Positions 34,424-44,226 of a stretch of 64,000 nt of DNA are shown one piece after another (position 1 is the first letter of the stretch; the number at the start of each line of letters is the position of its first letter). The notes beneath the pieces were generated by a model that made no database searches, was not told the origin of the DNA, and saw only the letters and a program-made list of their open reading frames with translations. A program made the translations under genes and the position numbers. Origin of the DNA: Pogostemon cablin (Eukaryota > Streptophyta > Magnoliopsida > Lamiales > Lamiaceae); assembly GCA_023678885.1 (NCBI GenBank), contig CM042975.1, positions 27,321,405 through 27,385,404 of the forward strand. The letters run 5' to 3'.

Positions 34424-36402
34424 TGTTGAGAGTGGAATTTCACGTATTTTAGGTCTCACATTACACCGTTTTTGATAGAATGTGGCCATGATTTCGTATA
34501 GAATGACATGGTTTTCATATCTTGCATAATTAAGATGCTACTAAGGTGTTTTGTTGAGTTTTGAAGGGTAAAACATGATCAAAAGTTCAAAGTTGGAATG
34601 AGGAGTGAAAGTGAGAAGGAATGCTGAAAAATACAGTGCACGTTGCACAAATTTTCTGTATTCTTATAGAAGTCCAAATTAATCATGTGATATATGGTTG
34701 GAAAGCCACAAAAGAGAGGGTCATTTTGACGTAAAGAACACCCCAATTGGATTCCAAACGAGAAAGTTATGATCAAAGTGCTAACGTCGCACATGCTGTA
34801 CCGAGCAGCCACTTTGCATGACTTTTTATATATTCAAATGTTGGAGTTTCTGATAGTTCTTTATATGGATAGAAAGCCAAGGAAAATAGGAATGCGTGAG
34901 CGCAAAAATCATTCAAATTGGAGTCCGTATGAAGAAGTTATGCTCGAAACGGTGAAGTCGCGCAGTGCAGTCTCCGCAGCTCGGGATGCCGCTCGGCTCG
35001 AGCGGGAGCAACTTTGTGCGAATTTCCAGCCGAGCTGGGGTCCCTCAGAGCCCACACGACGGCCCCATTCCAACCATATGCTGCTCGGATGGTTTGGGGG
35101 CGGCTCGGCCATGAGCTCGGCCCGAGCAAGGTGCCGAGCGACCCAAAATCGGGCCCAGACGAGACCTGTTCGATGCAGCAGCGTATATATACCCTCAAGT
35201 CGCCATTCTGAAGCAGTTTTGATCGCGAAAAAGCCCTGCATCAGTCCAAGAAACAATTAGGGAGATCAAGACACAAATTGGAGAGAACCCATCCGTAACC
35301 CATCATCAATTCACACCTCCAACACCTCCATATCAGATTAACAACCTGATTTCATCATCCATCCACTTCCAAGAGGGTTCCAAGTGCTAATCAAGGGAGA
35401 ATCGAGCAATTGGAGAGACGGAGAAGGAACGAAAGACTACGTCTACACTAGGGTTTCATAATTCCTATCTTTCTCTTTCTTTTACTTTGATTTTTGGTAT
35501 GAATTGCTTAGCCATGAGTGTTGCTTGTGACCTCATGGGCTAATTTTATATACAGTTCTAGGGTTTGATGGATTGATTTAATTGATTTGGGGATTTAGAC
35601 CAAAGATTGGGATTTTATGCAGTTGAGCTTTTGATTTTACTTATTTTATTAAGACATGCTTTTCTGCTTCGTAACGTCTTCATAATATATTCATGACATC
35701 CGCTATAATGCTTGTATTATTGTGTTAGCTTGTGTGCGTTCATGATTGGTATTGTCTATCTGATAGGGATTAGAGTAGCTCCGCTATAAGCACTTTAATT
35801 TCATGAACTGGTTAATCAAATACTTGATTAGTTTAGTGGAACAATGCAATTAGACAATCAAGTAGGAAGTGAATAGAACCTTGTAGTAATTCCAGAAAAT
35901 ATCTTGTTAGTCGGGCTTACCATCCGGAGGTATTGTTGCTTGCTTTGATTAGTATCTAGGAATAAGGCTTGGTAATATTTGCGCACCTTAGGATTTAAAC
36001 CAGAGAATACTGTTAGCTTAGAATCGAATCATATTCGGTGGGATAACAGGGATATGTGTTGAATTTTCAGTGAAACTGCATGAATGAACAATCGTAAGTT
36101 TAATAACCCAAATTAATTGGTCAATACCTGATACCTTAGAACTGTTTGTCATCTCTTGATTAGAAACTTGCTTTTATTTTTCCTTGCTTTTAATTAATTC
36201 AGTTATTTAATATTTCGTTATTTAGATTAATTCACAACAAAACATTGAAAATTGGTTGCCTTATTCTGATTAAGCTAGTATAATTAGAAAATAAATAGTT
36301 AGCTGTCCCTTGGGTTCGATAATTTAACTTGGTCACTTACCGCTACAATTGATATCCTTCATACTTGGGGATTAAATTATAGTGCGCAGAAAAAGCCTAT
36401 CA
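34424..36402 (+). repeat. Concatemer LTR 4 (type B)
   Basis: 1979 bp. It is type B with at least two private changes (aaaatagg near 34887, tgtgttga near 36057). It ends at the right-hand GGCAA. Confidence 0.9.
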
Positions 36403-36885
36403 GGCAACAACGATGTAATTGAATTTTGGATCCAACGATCTCAAAATTTTTCCCACAATCCGATCATCTTTTACATCTTCTTTGTATCTCTTCATTTGAT
36501 TGGTAATGGCCAAGACTCTAGAAATGTATTCCGACACGGATTCGGAATCCTTCATGTGGAGAGACTCAAATTCTCCTCTCAATGTTTGGAGACGCACCTT
36601 CCTTACTTTGTCTACGCCTTGAAATAAAGCTTGAAGAGTATCCCATGCTTTCTTGGAGGTGGTTGCCTCAGCAACCTTCTCGAACATCTTCTCATCCAAA
36701 CTTTGATGGATGAGTGTGAGCGCCTTTTGGTCTTTCTTCTTCCCGGCTGCATCATTTGCTTCGATCCCTTTCTCTACGGACTCCCATACTTCATATGCTC
36801 CAAGCAAAGCTTTCATTCTTATGCACCAATTATCATAATTATCTTTTGATAATAGAGGAACTACGAATGGTGTTCCGTTCGACAT
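36403..36885 (-). pseudogene. Copia-1 gag N-terminus
   Basis: The likely start is the ATG at 36885 (MSNGTPFVVPLLSKDNYDNW). The frame holds a UBN2-type gag domain with the pattern W..M...L......W, KKAWDTL.....G..KVR...L, LR.EFE.L.M...ESV..Y, and ends at NYIVVA where the concatemer is inserted. The downstream half resumes at 19997 in matching sense once the 5-bp duplication is discounted. Confidence 0.9.
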
Positions 36886-36914
36886 CTTCAAGCTTCGGTC
36901 TCCAAACACTCGTA

Positions 36915-36926
36915 GCTCTGATACCA
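36915..36926 (-). other. Copia-1 primer-binding site
   Basis: On the minus strand it reads TGGTATCAGAGC, complementary to the 3' end of initiator tRNA-Met, three bases inside the 5' LTR. Confidence 0.9.
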
Positions 36927-36929
36927 ATT

Positions 36930-37191
36930 TGTTAGAATATGATTTTCATATATCTCTCCTTAACACTCGAATATGGAGGAACTCTCATATTATATAACTC
37001 TCTAACTTGACTTGACAACTTACAAATGAAATATGGGTGGGTATTTATAGGAGATACCCTACATGAATATATAACTAATACATGAATCATAATTAATGGC
37101 ATACATGTATCATCCAAGAGACATACATGTATCTAATAAATAACTTTGACTCTAATAAATAAAAAAGATGAATTTAGATTATATTTCAACA
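36930..37191 (-). repeat. Copia-1 5' LTR
   Basis: 262 bp. The only difference I can see from 16177-16438 is aatttag for aatctag near the outer end, implying a recent insertion. Confidence 0.9.
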
Positions 37192-38378
37192 CTATCTAAC
37201 AAGAAAGCTAGGGAGGCCAAGTTTTCGATCGTCTTAGATAGTCGTAATGATGGCTTAGATGATGCTATAAGAGACCAGCACAGACTGTCCTTCCATAACA
37301 ATGTTTTGTTTGGCCTCAAGGATTGCATGAATCAGTGGAGACCAAATGTGCTCAGACCACTCGTGCTTTACTCTGTTATGGTCCTTATCACCAATATCAG
37401 GTGCCAATATGTTATCGTTTGGGATTGTTGAGGGAACTCGTTTCTATGTTTCCTTTGGAGGTGTTAAAACTGGATGAGTTAAGGTACCTTACTCTTACTG
37501 TGAATGGAGTGATCCCAGCTTCTCGAAGCTTCAATTCCTTATCGTGGATGACATCTGAACATCAGTTCAGGTCGTGTCCCATCTTATCTACCAGTGGAGA
37601 TATGGGAGTTGAAAGAACTAAAACATCTTCAGATAACAGGGAGTGTGTTACCAGATCCATGTGGTGCTTCTTTGAAAAACTTGTCAGCTCTTTAAAATGT
37701 GAGTGCTACGAGTTGTACTGAGGCAGTTCTTGAAGCAGTTCCTAATTTGAGTGAGTTGAGAGTTCGAATTGAATTGGAACCTGATGATGATGGTAAGCTT
37801 CTTTGCTCATATTTCCCATCTTTCCAAACTTAAGTTTGTTAAATGTGTCATTGTTAACCCTGGGATTGTTCGACCTATTATGTCCTTTTCGTGTCCCGAA
37901 CGTTTGACACGACTAAGTTTGAGTGGGTTGGGCTATTCCTGGAACGAAACGAGCAAGATTGCATCGTTACCATGTTGAGCAATCAAAATTCCGCAATCTT
38001 TATTGTCTTGTTATTGAAGACACTGATGTGGTGGATTGGAAAATTGGACGTAAGTCCTTCAAAGACCTTGCACACTTGAGAATGAGAAATTGCTATAAAC
38101 TAGAAAAGATTCATGGGACATTTGATCATGGGCTCATTCTGAAGATTGATATCTTTGATTGCAATCCTGTGTGTAAAAGAAATAAAAAAGGCTATGAAGG
38201 AAAGTACCAATGATAATGTTCTTCATGTCCAGTCTTCGTGGGTCGATTAGGAGGACAAGACATGACAGCTTGCAGCTCACCTCGTTAGAAAGGTAAGTCA
38301 TTCTGCTTCGTTTATGATCAATTGTTTGGATTTGTGACATCTTTTTCATCTTCTCGGGAAAATTTTTGCAAAGACTAA
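37192..38378 (+). pseudogene. NLR-2 pseudogene, part 3: LRR region
   Basis: NLR sequence resumes after the copia 5-bp duplication. SNKKAREAKFSIVLDSRNDGLDDAI directly continues the part 2 CSLHSSLWHIS region (shown in pieces). LRR blocks follow in shifting frames: LRELVSMFPLEVLKLDELRYLTL near 37440, VPNLSELRVRIELEPDDDG near 37745, and KSFKDLAHLRMRNCYKLEKI near 38055. The last matches the usual C-terminal LRR of R1-like NLRs. Several frameshifts and stops are present, and similarity fades before the Mutator-like element. Confidence 0.8.
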
Positions 38379-38389
38379 CCTAAATTAAA

Positions 38390-39815
38390 GGGAGACTTAC
38401 TCTTAGGTACAATAGAGAATCTATTATTACTACTAGGTATATGTACGCAAATTTATTACTATTAAGTGCAAAATTAAATTGTGCAGTGCCAATTTTATCC
38501 CTTCACCAAATTATGTTTAAAATAATAAAGATATATTAATATTCTTAAATTATTAATTATTGCACAATGATTTAAAAAATATAATCTTTATCTATTTTCT
38601 TGTCTTTTTTAATCTACGTCACATTTCAAAAAATATTTTTTTCCAGATTTTTTTTATATTTTAGATTGTGCATTTTGCAATATATTTTTTTTTCCAGATT
38701 TTTTTTATTTTTCAAATTTTATATTTTGCATTATATTTATATCACCTATACCACCACTGCACAATATAGTTATTATATTATTGAACAACTTTATTACTGC
38801 ACAACCCAATCACTTCTTATTGCTCAATTTAAAGAGAGTCAATATTTTTTTTATCTTCACAACGTAGTTATATTGTTGCACGACTAAGGTTAATTCTGCA
38901 TTATCTATTAAATGTCTTGCACAATTTGGTATAAATTTGCACAACATATTTACAATTGCACGACTAAGGTATAATTCTGCATTATCTATTAAATATCTTG
39001 CACAATTTGGTATAAATTTGCACAACATATTTACAACAACTATACAAAGACCCTCTACTTACCATTCTGGATTTCTTTAACCCCAAATCCAACGTTGTAA
39101 GAAAAATTTTCATAAATCAAATCTCGTGGCATTGCCCCTTTTCAACCACTTTCAAACACAAACTAAGATTTGGTGAGCATCGTCGTCAGGATTGGTGAAC
39201 TAGATTTGGTGGGCATGGTGAGCAAGCACGATCTGTGGCGAAATCGATCCATCACTGAGGCTTCGTCGATGTCACGATCTGCTGTGACATTGGTCATTCG
39301 TTGATGGCACGATGAGTTGCATGTATCGTCGGAAATCGATCCTTTGTTGATGGCACGATGTGTTGCATGCTTCATCGATGTGGCGAAATCGATCCTTTGT
39401 CGATGACGCGATATGTGGTTGAAGGTTAGAGTCAGAGAAGGAAACCTTCTAGCAGTGAGTGGTTGAAGGTCAGAGTTGAGAAGGGTGCTGCGGCGAGTGG
39501 TTGAAGGTCAGAGTTGAGAAGGGTGTTGTTGCATTTTGGAGTGGTGGTGATAGAATTAGAGAGAGATGGGAGATAAAACGTTGCTGCCCACCTGCCGTGT
39601 AAATAGGATTCTTAATAGGATGAGTTCGGCGATGGGAATAGAGGGCAATTGATAAAATCCATTATTTAAATATCGAATTCAATCTTTAAATATTTAATTA
39701 GTATTAAGGTTATATTAGGTATATCACTTCTACATTTGTATCTGATAATAATAAAATTGAACGCACGTATCTCACAGTAATAACACTTAATACTTTGTAT
39801 CTGAAAGTAATTAAT
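38390..39815. mobile_element. Non-autonomous Mutator-like element (1426 bp)
   Basis: It is flanked by identical cctaaattaaa (38379-38389 and 39816-39826). The last 9 bases suit a Mutator target duplication, and the longer match could be chance. Imperfect terminal inverted repeats of about 75 bp are visible (left acttactcttaggtacaa, right complement attactttcagatacaa). The interior includes a ~78-bp tandem repeat (gcacaatttggtataaatttg, about 38920 and 38998) and a GC-richer patch of repeated gaaatcgatcc..tgttgatg words at 39230-39410. No transposase. It separates NLR-2 from the ANTH tail and is absent from the duplicate at 10.3 kb. Confidence 0.7.
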
Positions 39816-40025
39816 CCTAAATTAAACAATAAAACATATATTATATAATTCATCAGGACAGGCTTAAGCATATATAGCTACATGGTTTCAGATATTAATT
39901 AGGTGACAGCAAAACGTTGTTATTTCACTCCCAATAAAAGCATTATTACGAGAAAGATAATAGCATCAGCAGAAGAGGAAAGCCAAGACTTTTGGTTATA
40001 CAAGCACTTAGCAGTGAGAGTGTGA

Positions 40026-41888
40026 CTAATAGGATGTGTAGTAGTATCCATGTTGTGGCATTCCATAAGTCATGGAAGAATCATAATAACCTGCATTGCC
40101 CGAAATCTTGGCCATTCCGAGCTGGCCTTGCATCCCAGCATTTGCATACTGCTGCCAGAGCTGCTGTTCCTGAGTCACCAGATGTTGTGTCCTTTCCATA
40201 TCGGCTATCTGCACGTAAGGAGGAGGGGGTATCAAGAGAGACGCTGCAAACGGGTCCTGCTGCCCCACGGGCTGCACTGTTCCGTCTGGGGCGGGCAATG
40301 CTAGAACTGGTGTTGTCCTATTCTTGCTTATCCCAGTGAATGCCACACTACTTGCACTTCCATTGTTGAACTGAGAATTATTATTGTACTGCTTTACAGC
40401 TCCTTGATCATACATTCCATTCAACACTAATGGATCCAATCCACCTCCCAATTCGGGTTTCTGATTTTGTAGATTGGTTGCTGATTCTACCAACATTAGT
40501 TCCCACCCAGCTTTTCCATTTTCAGCAGCAGGGTTCTCCCATGCTGAACTCACCTTCGGCCCCCGGTCTGCTGGGAATTCGACCCATCCGTCGTTTGGTG
40601 CAGAGAATAAAGCCAATGCTAATGTGTTGCCCTGTTGATCGGCTGATGCTCCTTCCTTTTTCAAATCCACTAGATCTTCGATGGCCCCCGGATTGTGTGC
40701 TTTGTCTAATGGCTGTGGGATGGTTGAAGGATTGCAATTCTCTGGTGGAGGGAGAGCTTTGATTTCATTCATACTCTCTTCGTTGATCTCAGAAAGTCTT
40801 TCTTCCCTAGCATCTATGGGACTTTTTGGCCAATCAGACTTTCTCCTTAAGAGGCTCTCAAGTGATCCCAAAACCTTATCACTAATTCTCTGCACTTGTG
40901 GGAATTCTGATGACCTCATTACCCCTGTATCCTTGCACCAATTATAAAACCCATTAAGGTCATCAATCATCTTGGCTGCATTAACATAAGCATCAAAAAC
41001 CTTCACACACACAGCATACTCTAGCCCGGAGAAACAATCCGATAAACGTTTCAACACGACTGATATATCAGCATGGATCTTAAAACTATCCTTCACAAGC
41101 AAGTGCAGCGCCACGAGAACCGTCCTAGTGTTCTTTGCAGCCCCCGTTGGTCTAGAAGCCAAGAAACGGTCAAGAAGACGAAGCAATTGGTTCAATGTCT
41201 CCAAATCCCTCACCGGCCTCAGTTCACTAACTGATGTAGATTCATTCCCATCGCTTTGTTGATCACTCAAATCTCCGCAAGACCTTGACTTCCTTCCCAT
41301 CCCATCATCAAGAGTCGGTTTCCATTCGTTCAAAAATTCCTCCGAGCCCCGTGTTTCTTTATACTTCTCAAATCCATCATCATGTTTCTTCTTCTCATCA
41401 TCACCAACAGTCTGTTTCCTCTCATACACCATAAACTCAAGCTTTTGATCCAAATACAATGCAAAGGTCCTCACAAAACCTGAATGATCCCATGAACCCG
41501 AGTGTGCATCATCACGAAAATCAGACATGTTCAGCACCCTAGTTCCCTTCCTACTGGCCATCAGCAGTTCCTGTCCAAAAACAGGATCTGCATCATTCAA
41601 CAGCTTATGAATAAGCATCAATGCCTTCAGAGCCACTATCCAATCCCTGGTTCTGCTCAACCTCTTTGAAATTGCAAAAATACAGGCATCTATGTATCCT
41701 CTAGAACGGGACATCATATTCAATATCTCTCGAGCATACTTCTCATCCGCAGATTCGTTATCATGGGTCGTGGCCTTCACCACCAACACCTCAAGATCAG
41801 GTGCTACATTACCAGCCACTTTGGCTAAACTTATGCTTGTCTGATCCTTCACCGCCCCTATTGCCTTCCTGATTGTGCTCGTCGCCAT
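40026..41888 (-). CDS. Putative clathrin assembly protein with ANTH/CALM domain
   Basis: ANTH proteins bind phosphoinositides and clathrin or adaptors and help form coated vesicles at the plasma membrane and trans-Golgi. The start chosen is the ATG at 41888 (MATSTIRKAIGAVKDQTSI), the usual N-terminus of the plant AP180/CALM family; the frame is open for 61 codons upstream but lacks family similarity. The protein has 620 residues. The ANTH domain spans about 25-300, with VVKATTHDNESADEKY (lipid-binding region), RDWIVALKALMLIHKLL and FVRTFALYLDQKLEF. The low-complexity C-terminal half has an adaptor-binding DPF motif (545-547) and a Tyr-rich end GYYYTSY. No frame breaks. It is convergent with NLR-2. 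Confidence 0.92.
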   Translation of the reverse strand: MATSTIRKAIGAVKDQTSISLAKVAGNVAPDLEVLVVKATTHDNESADEKYAREILNMMSRSRGYIDACIFAISKRLSRTRDWIVALKALMLIHKLLNDADPVFGQELLMASRKGTRVLNMSDFRDDAHSGSWDHSGFVRTFALYLDQKLEFMVYERKQTVGDDEKKKHDDGFEKYKETRGSEEFLNEWKPTLDDGMGRKSRSCGDLSDQQSDGNESTSVSELRPVRDLETLNQLLRLLDRFLASRPTGAAKNTRTVLVALHLLVKDSFKIHADISVVLKRLSDCFSGLEYAVCVKVFDAYVNAAKMIDDLNGFYNWCKDTGVMRSSEFPQVQRISDKVLGSLESLLRRKSDWPKSPIDAREERLSEINEESMNEIKALPPPENCNPSTIPQPLDKAHNPGAIEDLVDLKKEGASADQQGNTLALALFSAPNDGWVEFPADRGPKVSSAWENPAAENGKAGWELMLVESATNLQNQKPELGGGLDPLVLNGMYDQGAVKQYNNNSQFNNGSASSVAFTGISKNRTTPVLALPAPDGTVQPVGQQDPFAASLLIPPPPYVQIADMERTQHLVTQEQQLWQQYANAGMQGQLGMAKISGNAGYYDSSMTYGMPQHGYYYTSY

Positions 41889-42790
41889 CTCTACCAATCG
41901 AATCAATCTCTTTTTTCTCTGTATCCTCACTCGTTGAAGCTTCACATCAATCAACCCAATGTAATGGATTTTCTCTCTGATACAATTCATCAAAACCAAA
42001 ATTAACAGCAAAAAAACGCTCAAGATCTTGTTTACTAGAGAAAATATGGCACAGTGAGTTTGTAAGAACATGAGAAGGTCATTAATATAATTCAGATAAC
42101 TATTATAAGGTTACACTCACCCTCTTCACATATTAAGAAATACTCTGTTCCACTATTCATTCGAGAAATCCTTAGGCGTTAAGATACAAAAAGTAAACAC
42201 CCACAAACACCCATGTATATAAACAAAGAATGCAAGGAGAAACTAGCTTACTGTTACGTAACAGTTAAAGTCAATTCTTGATCTCTATATCCCATCAATT
42301 CTTGAACAAAATTCAAGTTCTACGTTTCGGTCAAATGAGAACCGACATTAATCATTTCGTTACATTTACAAATTCCTCCATCATCACAATTGCAATCAAT
42401 CAAGGGAAAAAGAAAACCCTAATCCATTTGCCAGCTAAAATATCTTAAAAGTCGACTTTTCATGTAAAAAGTAAACACACGACATACATACAGTCAGAGA
42501 TGCTTATACGCACGTACATAGGCTAAAAATGCAGGTGGAGGACTTACTGCGACAGAGACTTCCGTCGATGAAAATCCGGTGATCTGAGAGAAAAAAAGAC
42601 TGATCGGAGGATCGCCACCACCGGCGCCGGAATCCCTGAAAATATATCAACGAAGACACGATTTACATATATGTAGATCAAACACACAATCCAGCAATAT
42701 CAGAGAGCTCTAGCTAAGAGAAGGGAAGGATGGAAGAGTGAGAGAGAGAGAAGGCAAAACGCGTGGGGGAAGAGAGAGAGAGCGCAGTGC
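41889..42790 (-). promoter_or_regulatory. ANTH gene 5'-UTR, probable UTR intron and leader
   Basis: On the minus strand a donor-like GCA/GTAAGTCC at about 42548 and an acceptor-like ATTGTATCAG ending at about 41977 could bound a leader intron of about 570 bp. A GA-rich microsatellite (42730-42785), common in plant leaders and core promoters, lies just upstream. This is inference from splice consensus and was not tested with transcripts. Confidence 0.45.
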
Positions 42791-43765
42791 CACCTTCGTG
42801 TACTATGGCACAACAGAAATGGCGAAAGGGTTAAACCCCCTGACGGGTTTTATATCTTTCCAAAAAAAGCCCACTTAAATAAATACCTAGATACGTTTTT
42901 GCATACGTATAAATAAATAAATAAATAAATGTGTTGAATTTAAATTATTTTCTACGCACTTTTTTTTTCATTTTATTATTTTATTTAACGTGAAATAATT
43001 TTTTTTATTAAATTATTTACATAGTTAAGTTAAAGGTTTTATTTTTTTTGGAAAGATAATCAAGTTAAAGTTAATATACGTGTAGTAATGTAAATGCACG
43101 GAAGAATTTTAAAATCCAGAAAGTATGAGGATTCATACGTCACCTTCTCCTTTAATTTTATTTCCTTATCACGAGAATTGACAAAATAATCAAGACTCAA
43201 CTCAAATCTCCTTTGATATTACACTTTCTAATTTATAATTTATTTCTTATTAAAATATGAGTATGCCCTAGTTAATAACTATTGACTAATAAACCCTTGG
43301 GGCATTTGGTGAAAATTTAGGCATTGATTACGAAACGTTGAGAGAATCTAATAAATAGAATAGTAGATAAAATATAAAATTGAATAGTAGATGAAATATA
43401 AAATGGAATAGGTGATCAAATAATCAAGACTTAGATTAATCAAATTTCTAATAAGGAAAATTTGGTGTAGTTTCACATAATTTGGTGGGTGATTTCCGAA
43501 TTCAAAAGGCCAACATGTTAAATGGTGGAAAATGGAAATTGAATGATTTTGTCTCTCAGTTTATTTATTTAGATTTTTCTTGGAGTGGTTTTAGATTTAC
43601 AGTGGAATTGAACGTTACGTGAGAACATTTCAAAGTTTGGATAAAGTCATTTAGATAAACTTTTCAAATTATTATCTAAAAATTATGGGATAATTTTTTT
43701 TTTTTTCATGATCAATAAATAGATAGTATGAAATGGTAATTGTGAGGTTTTCACTCTTCATCGAA
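42791..43765. other. AT-rich spacer, no gene seen
   Basis: Probably holds the ANTH promoter near its left edge. No open frame or clear repeat was found. Confidence 0.4.
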
Positions 43766-43894
43766 CTAGCATTTACCCGGTCGCGTGAATACGAAAATTT
43801 CTGAAATATTTTTATATATATTATTTTCTTTTTCTTATAAGATTAATATAATTTTCTTAATATGCGATGAGTAAATTTTTTATACTCGACCATG

Positions 43895-43898
<4 letters not shown>

Positions 43899-43957
<59 letters not shown>
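43899..43957. repeat. (TA)n microsatellite
   Basis: About 29 uninterrupted TA units inside the putative Helitron. Confidence 0.9.
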
Positions 43958-43960
<3 letters not shown>

Positions 43961-44031
43961 ATTTTATAATTTTTTTGAGAATCATTCAACGTATGTTTTT
44001 TACGGCTTCTTTTGAAATATATTCCCTCCGT

Positions 44032-44226
44032 CGATCCTCAATCTATCAATTTTATCATTTTTGGGTCGTTCATTATTAATATGGAACTCACACCCTCACT
44101 AATACAATTAAAATATGAGATACATACTCTCTACTAATACAACTACTCACTACATATATAAAATAATAATAGTTATTAATCCACGTACAAAATTCAAATG
44201 AATAGATTGATAATGGACGGAGGGAG
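44032..44226. mobile_element. Stowaway MITE
   Basis: The ends ttccctccgt and gacggaggga(g) are flanked by TA. It is 195 bp, inside the putative Helitron. Confidence 0.75.

Larger units (their letters stand above)
19998..36402 (+). mobile_element. Concatemer of a non-autonomous Athila-like LTR element (4 LTRs, 3 internal regions)
   Basis: This 16,405-bp insertion in copia-1 gag has one perfect 5-bp target duplication GGCAA (19993-19997 and 36403-36407). Its order is LTR-internal-LTR-internal-LTR-internal-LTR, with a period of 4810, 4810 and 4806 bp. LTRs are 1979 bp (TGTTGAGAG...CCTATCA). Internal regions are about 2.83 kb and begin with a primer site tggcgccgttgccgggga, of the tRNA-Asp type used by Athila-like elements. 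They carry one ORF of 346-347 residues and end in a purine tract. There is no protease, RT or integrase, so it must depend on another element. Near-identity of units means recent origin or an assembly effect. Confidence 0.9.
16177..37191 (-). mobile_element. Copia-1: Ty1/copia retrotransposon inserted in NLR-2, itself interrupted
   Basis: Two 262-bp LTRs (16177-16438 and 36930-37191) start TGTTAG, end TTCAACA, and differ at one base that I can see. The element lies on the minus strand: primer site at 36915-36926, then gag, protease, integrase, reverse transcriptase and RNase H in the order typical of copia, and a purine tract at 16439-16447. Flanks atatc (16172-16176) and ctatc (37192-37196) are a 5-bp target duplication with one mismatch. 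Removing the nested insertion 19998-36402 plus one GGCAA copy leaves an element of about 4.6 kb. Pol has two in-frame stops and one frameshift, so the copy is defective. Confidence 0.9.

Noticed and set aside
20512..35260. 60-163 codon frames recurring inside each concatemer LTR
   Set aside because: They lie in the LTR around the TATA region, overlap on both strands and are absent from the sister family.
39163..39420. Repeated gaaatcgatcc words as a possible CRISPR-like or satellite array
   Set aside because: Spacing and units are irregular, the genome is eukaryotic, and the stretch sits inside a Mutator-like element.
41889..42071. N-terminal 61-residue hydrophobic extension of the ANTH protein
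   Set aside because: Not family-like. An acceptor-like site within it and the standard MATSTIRKA start argue that it is leader or intron sequence.
43867..44079. 70-codon frame with an IYIY run
   Set aside because: Translation of the TA microsatellite.
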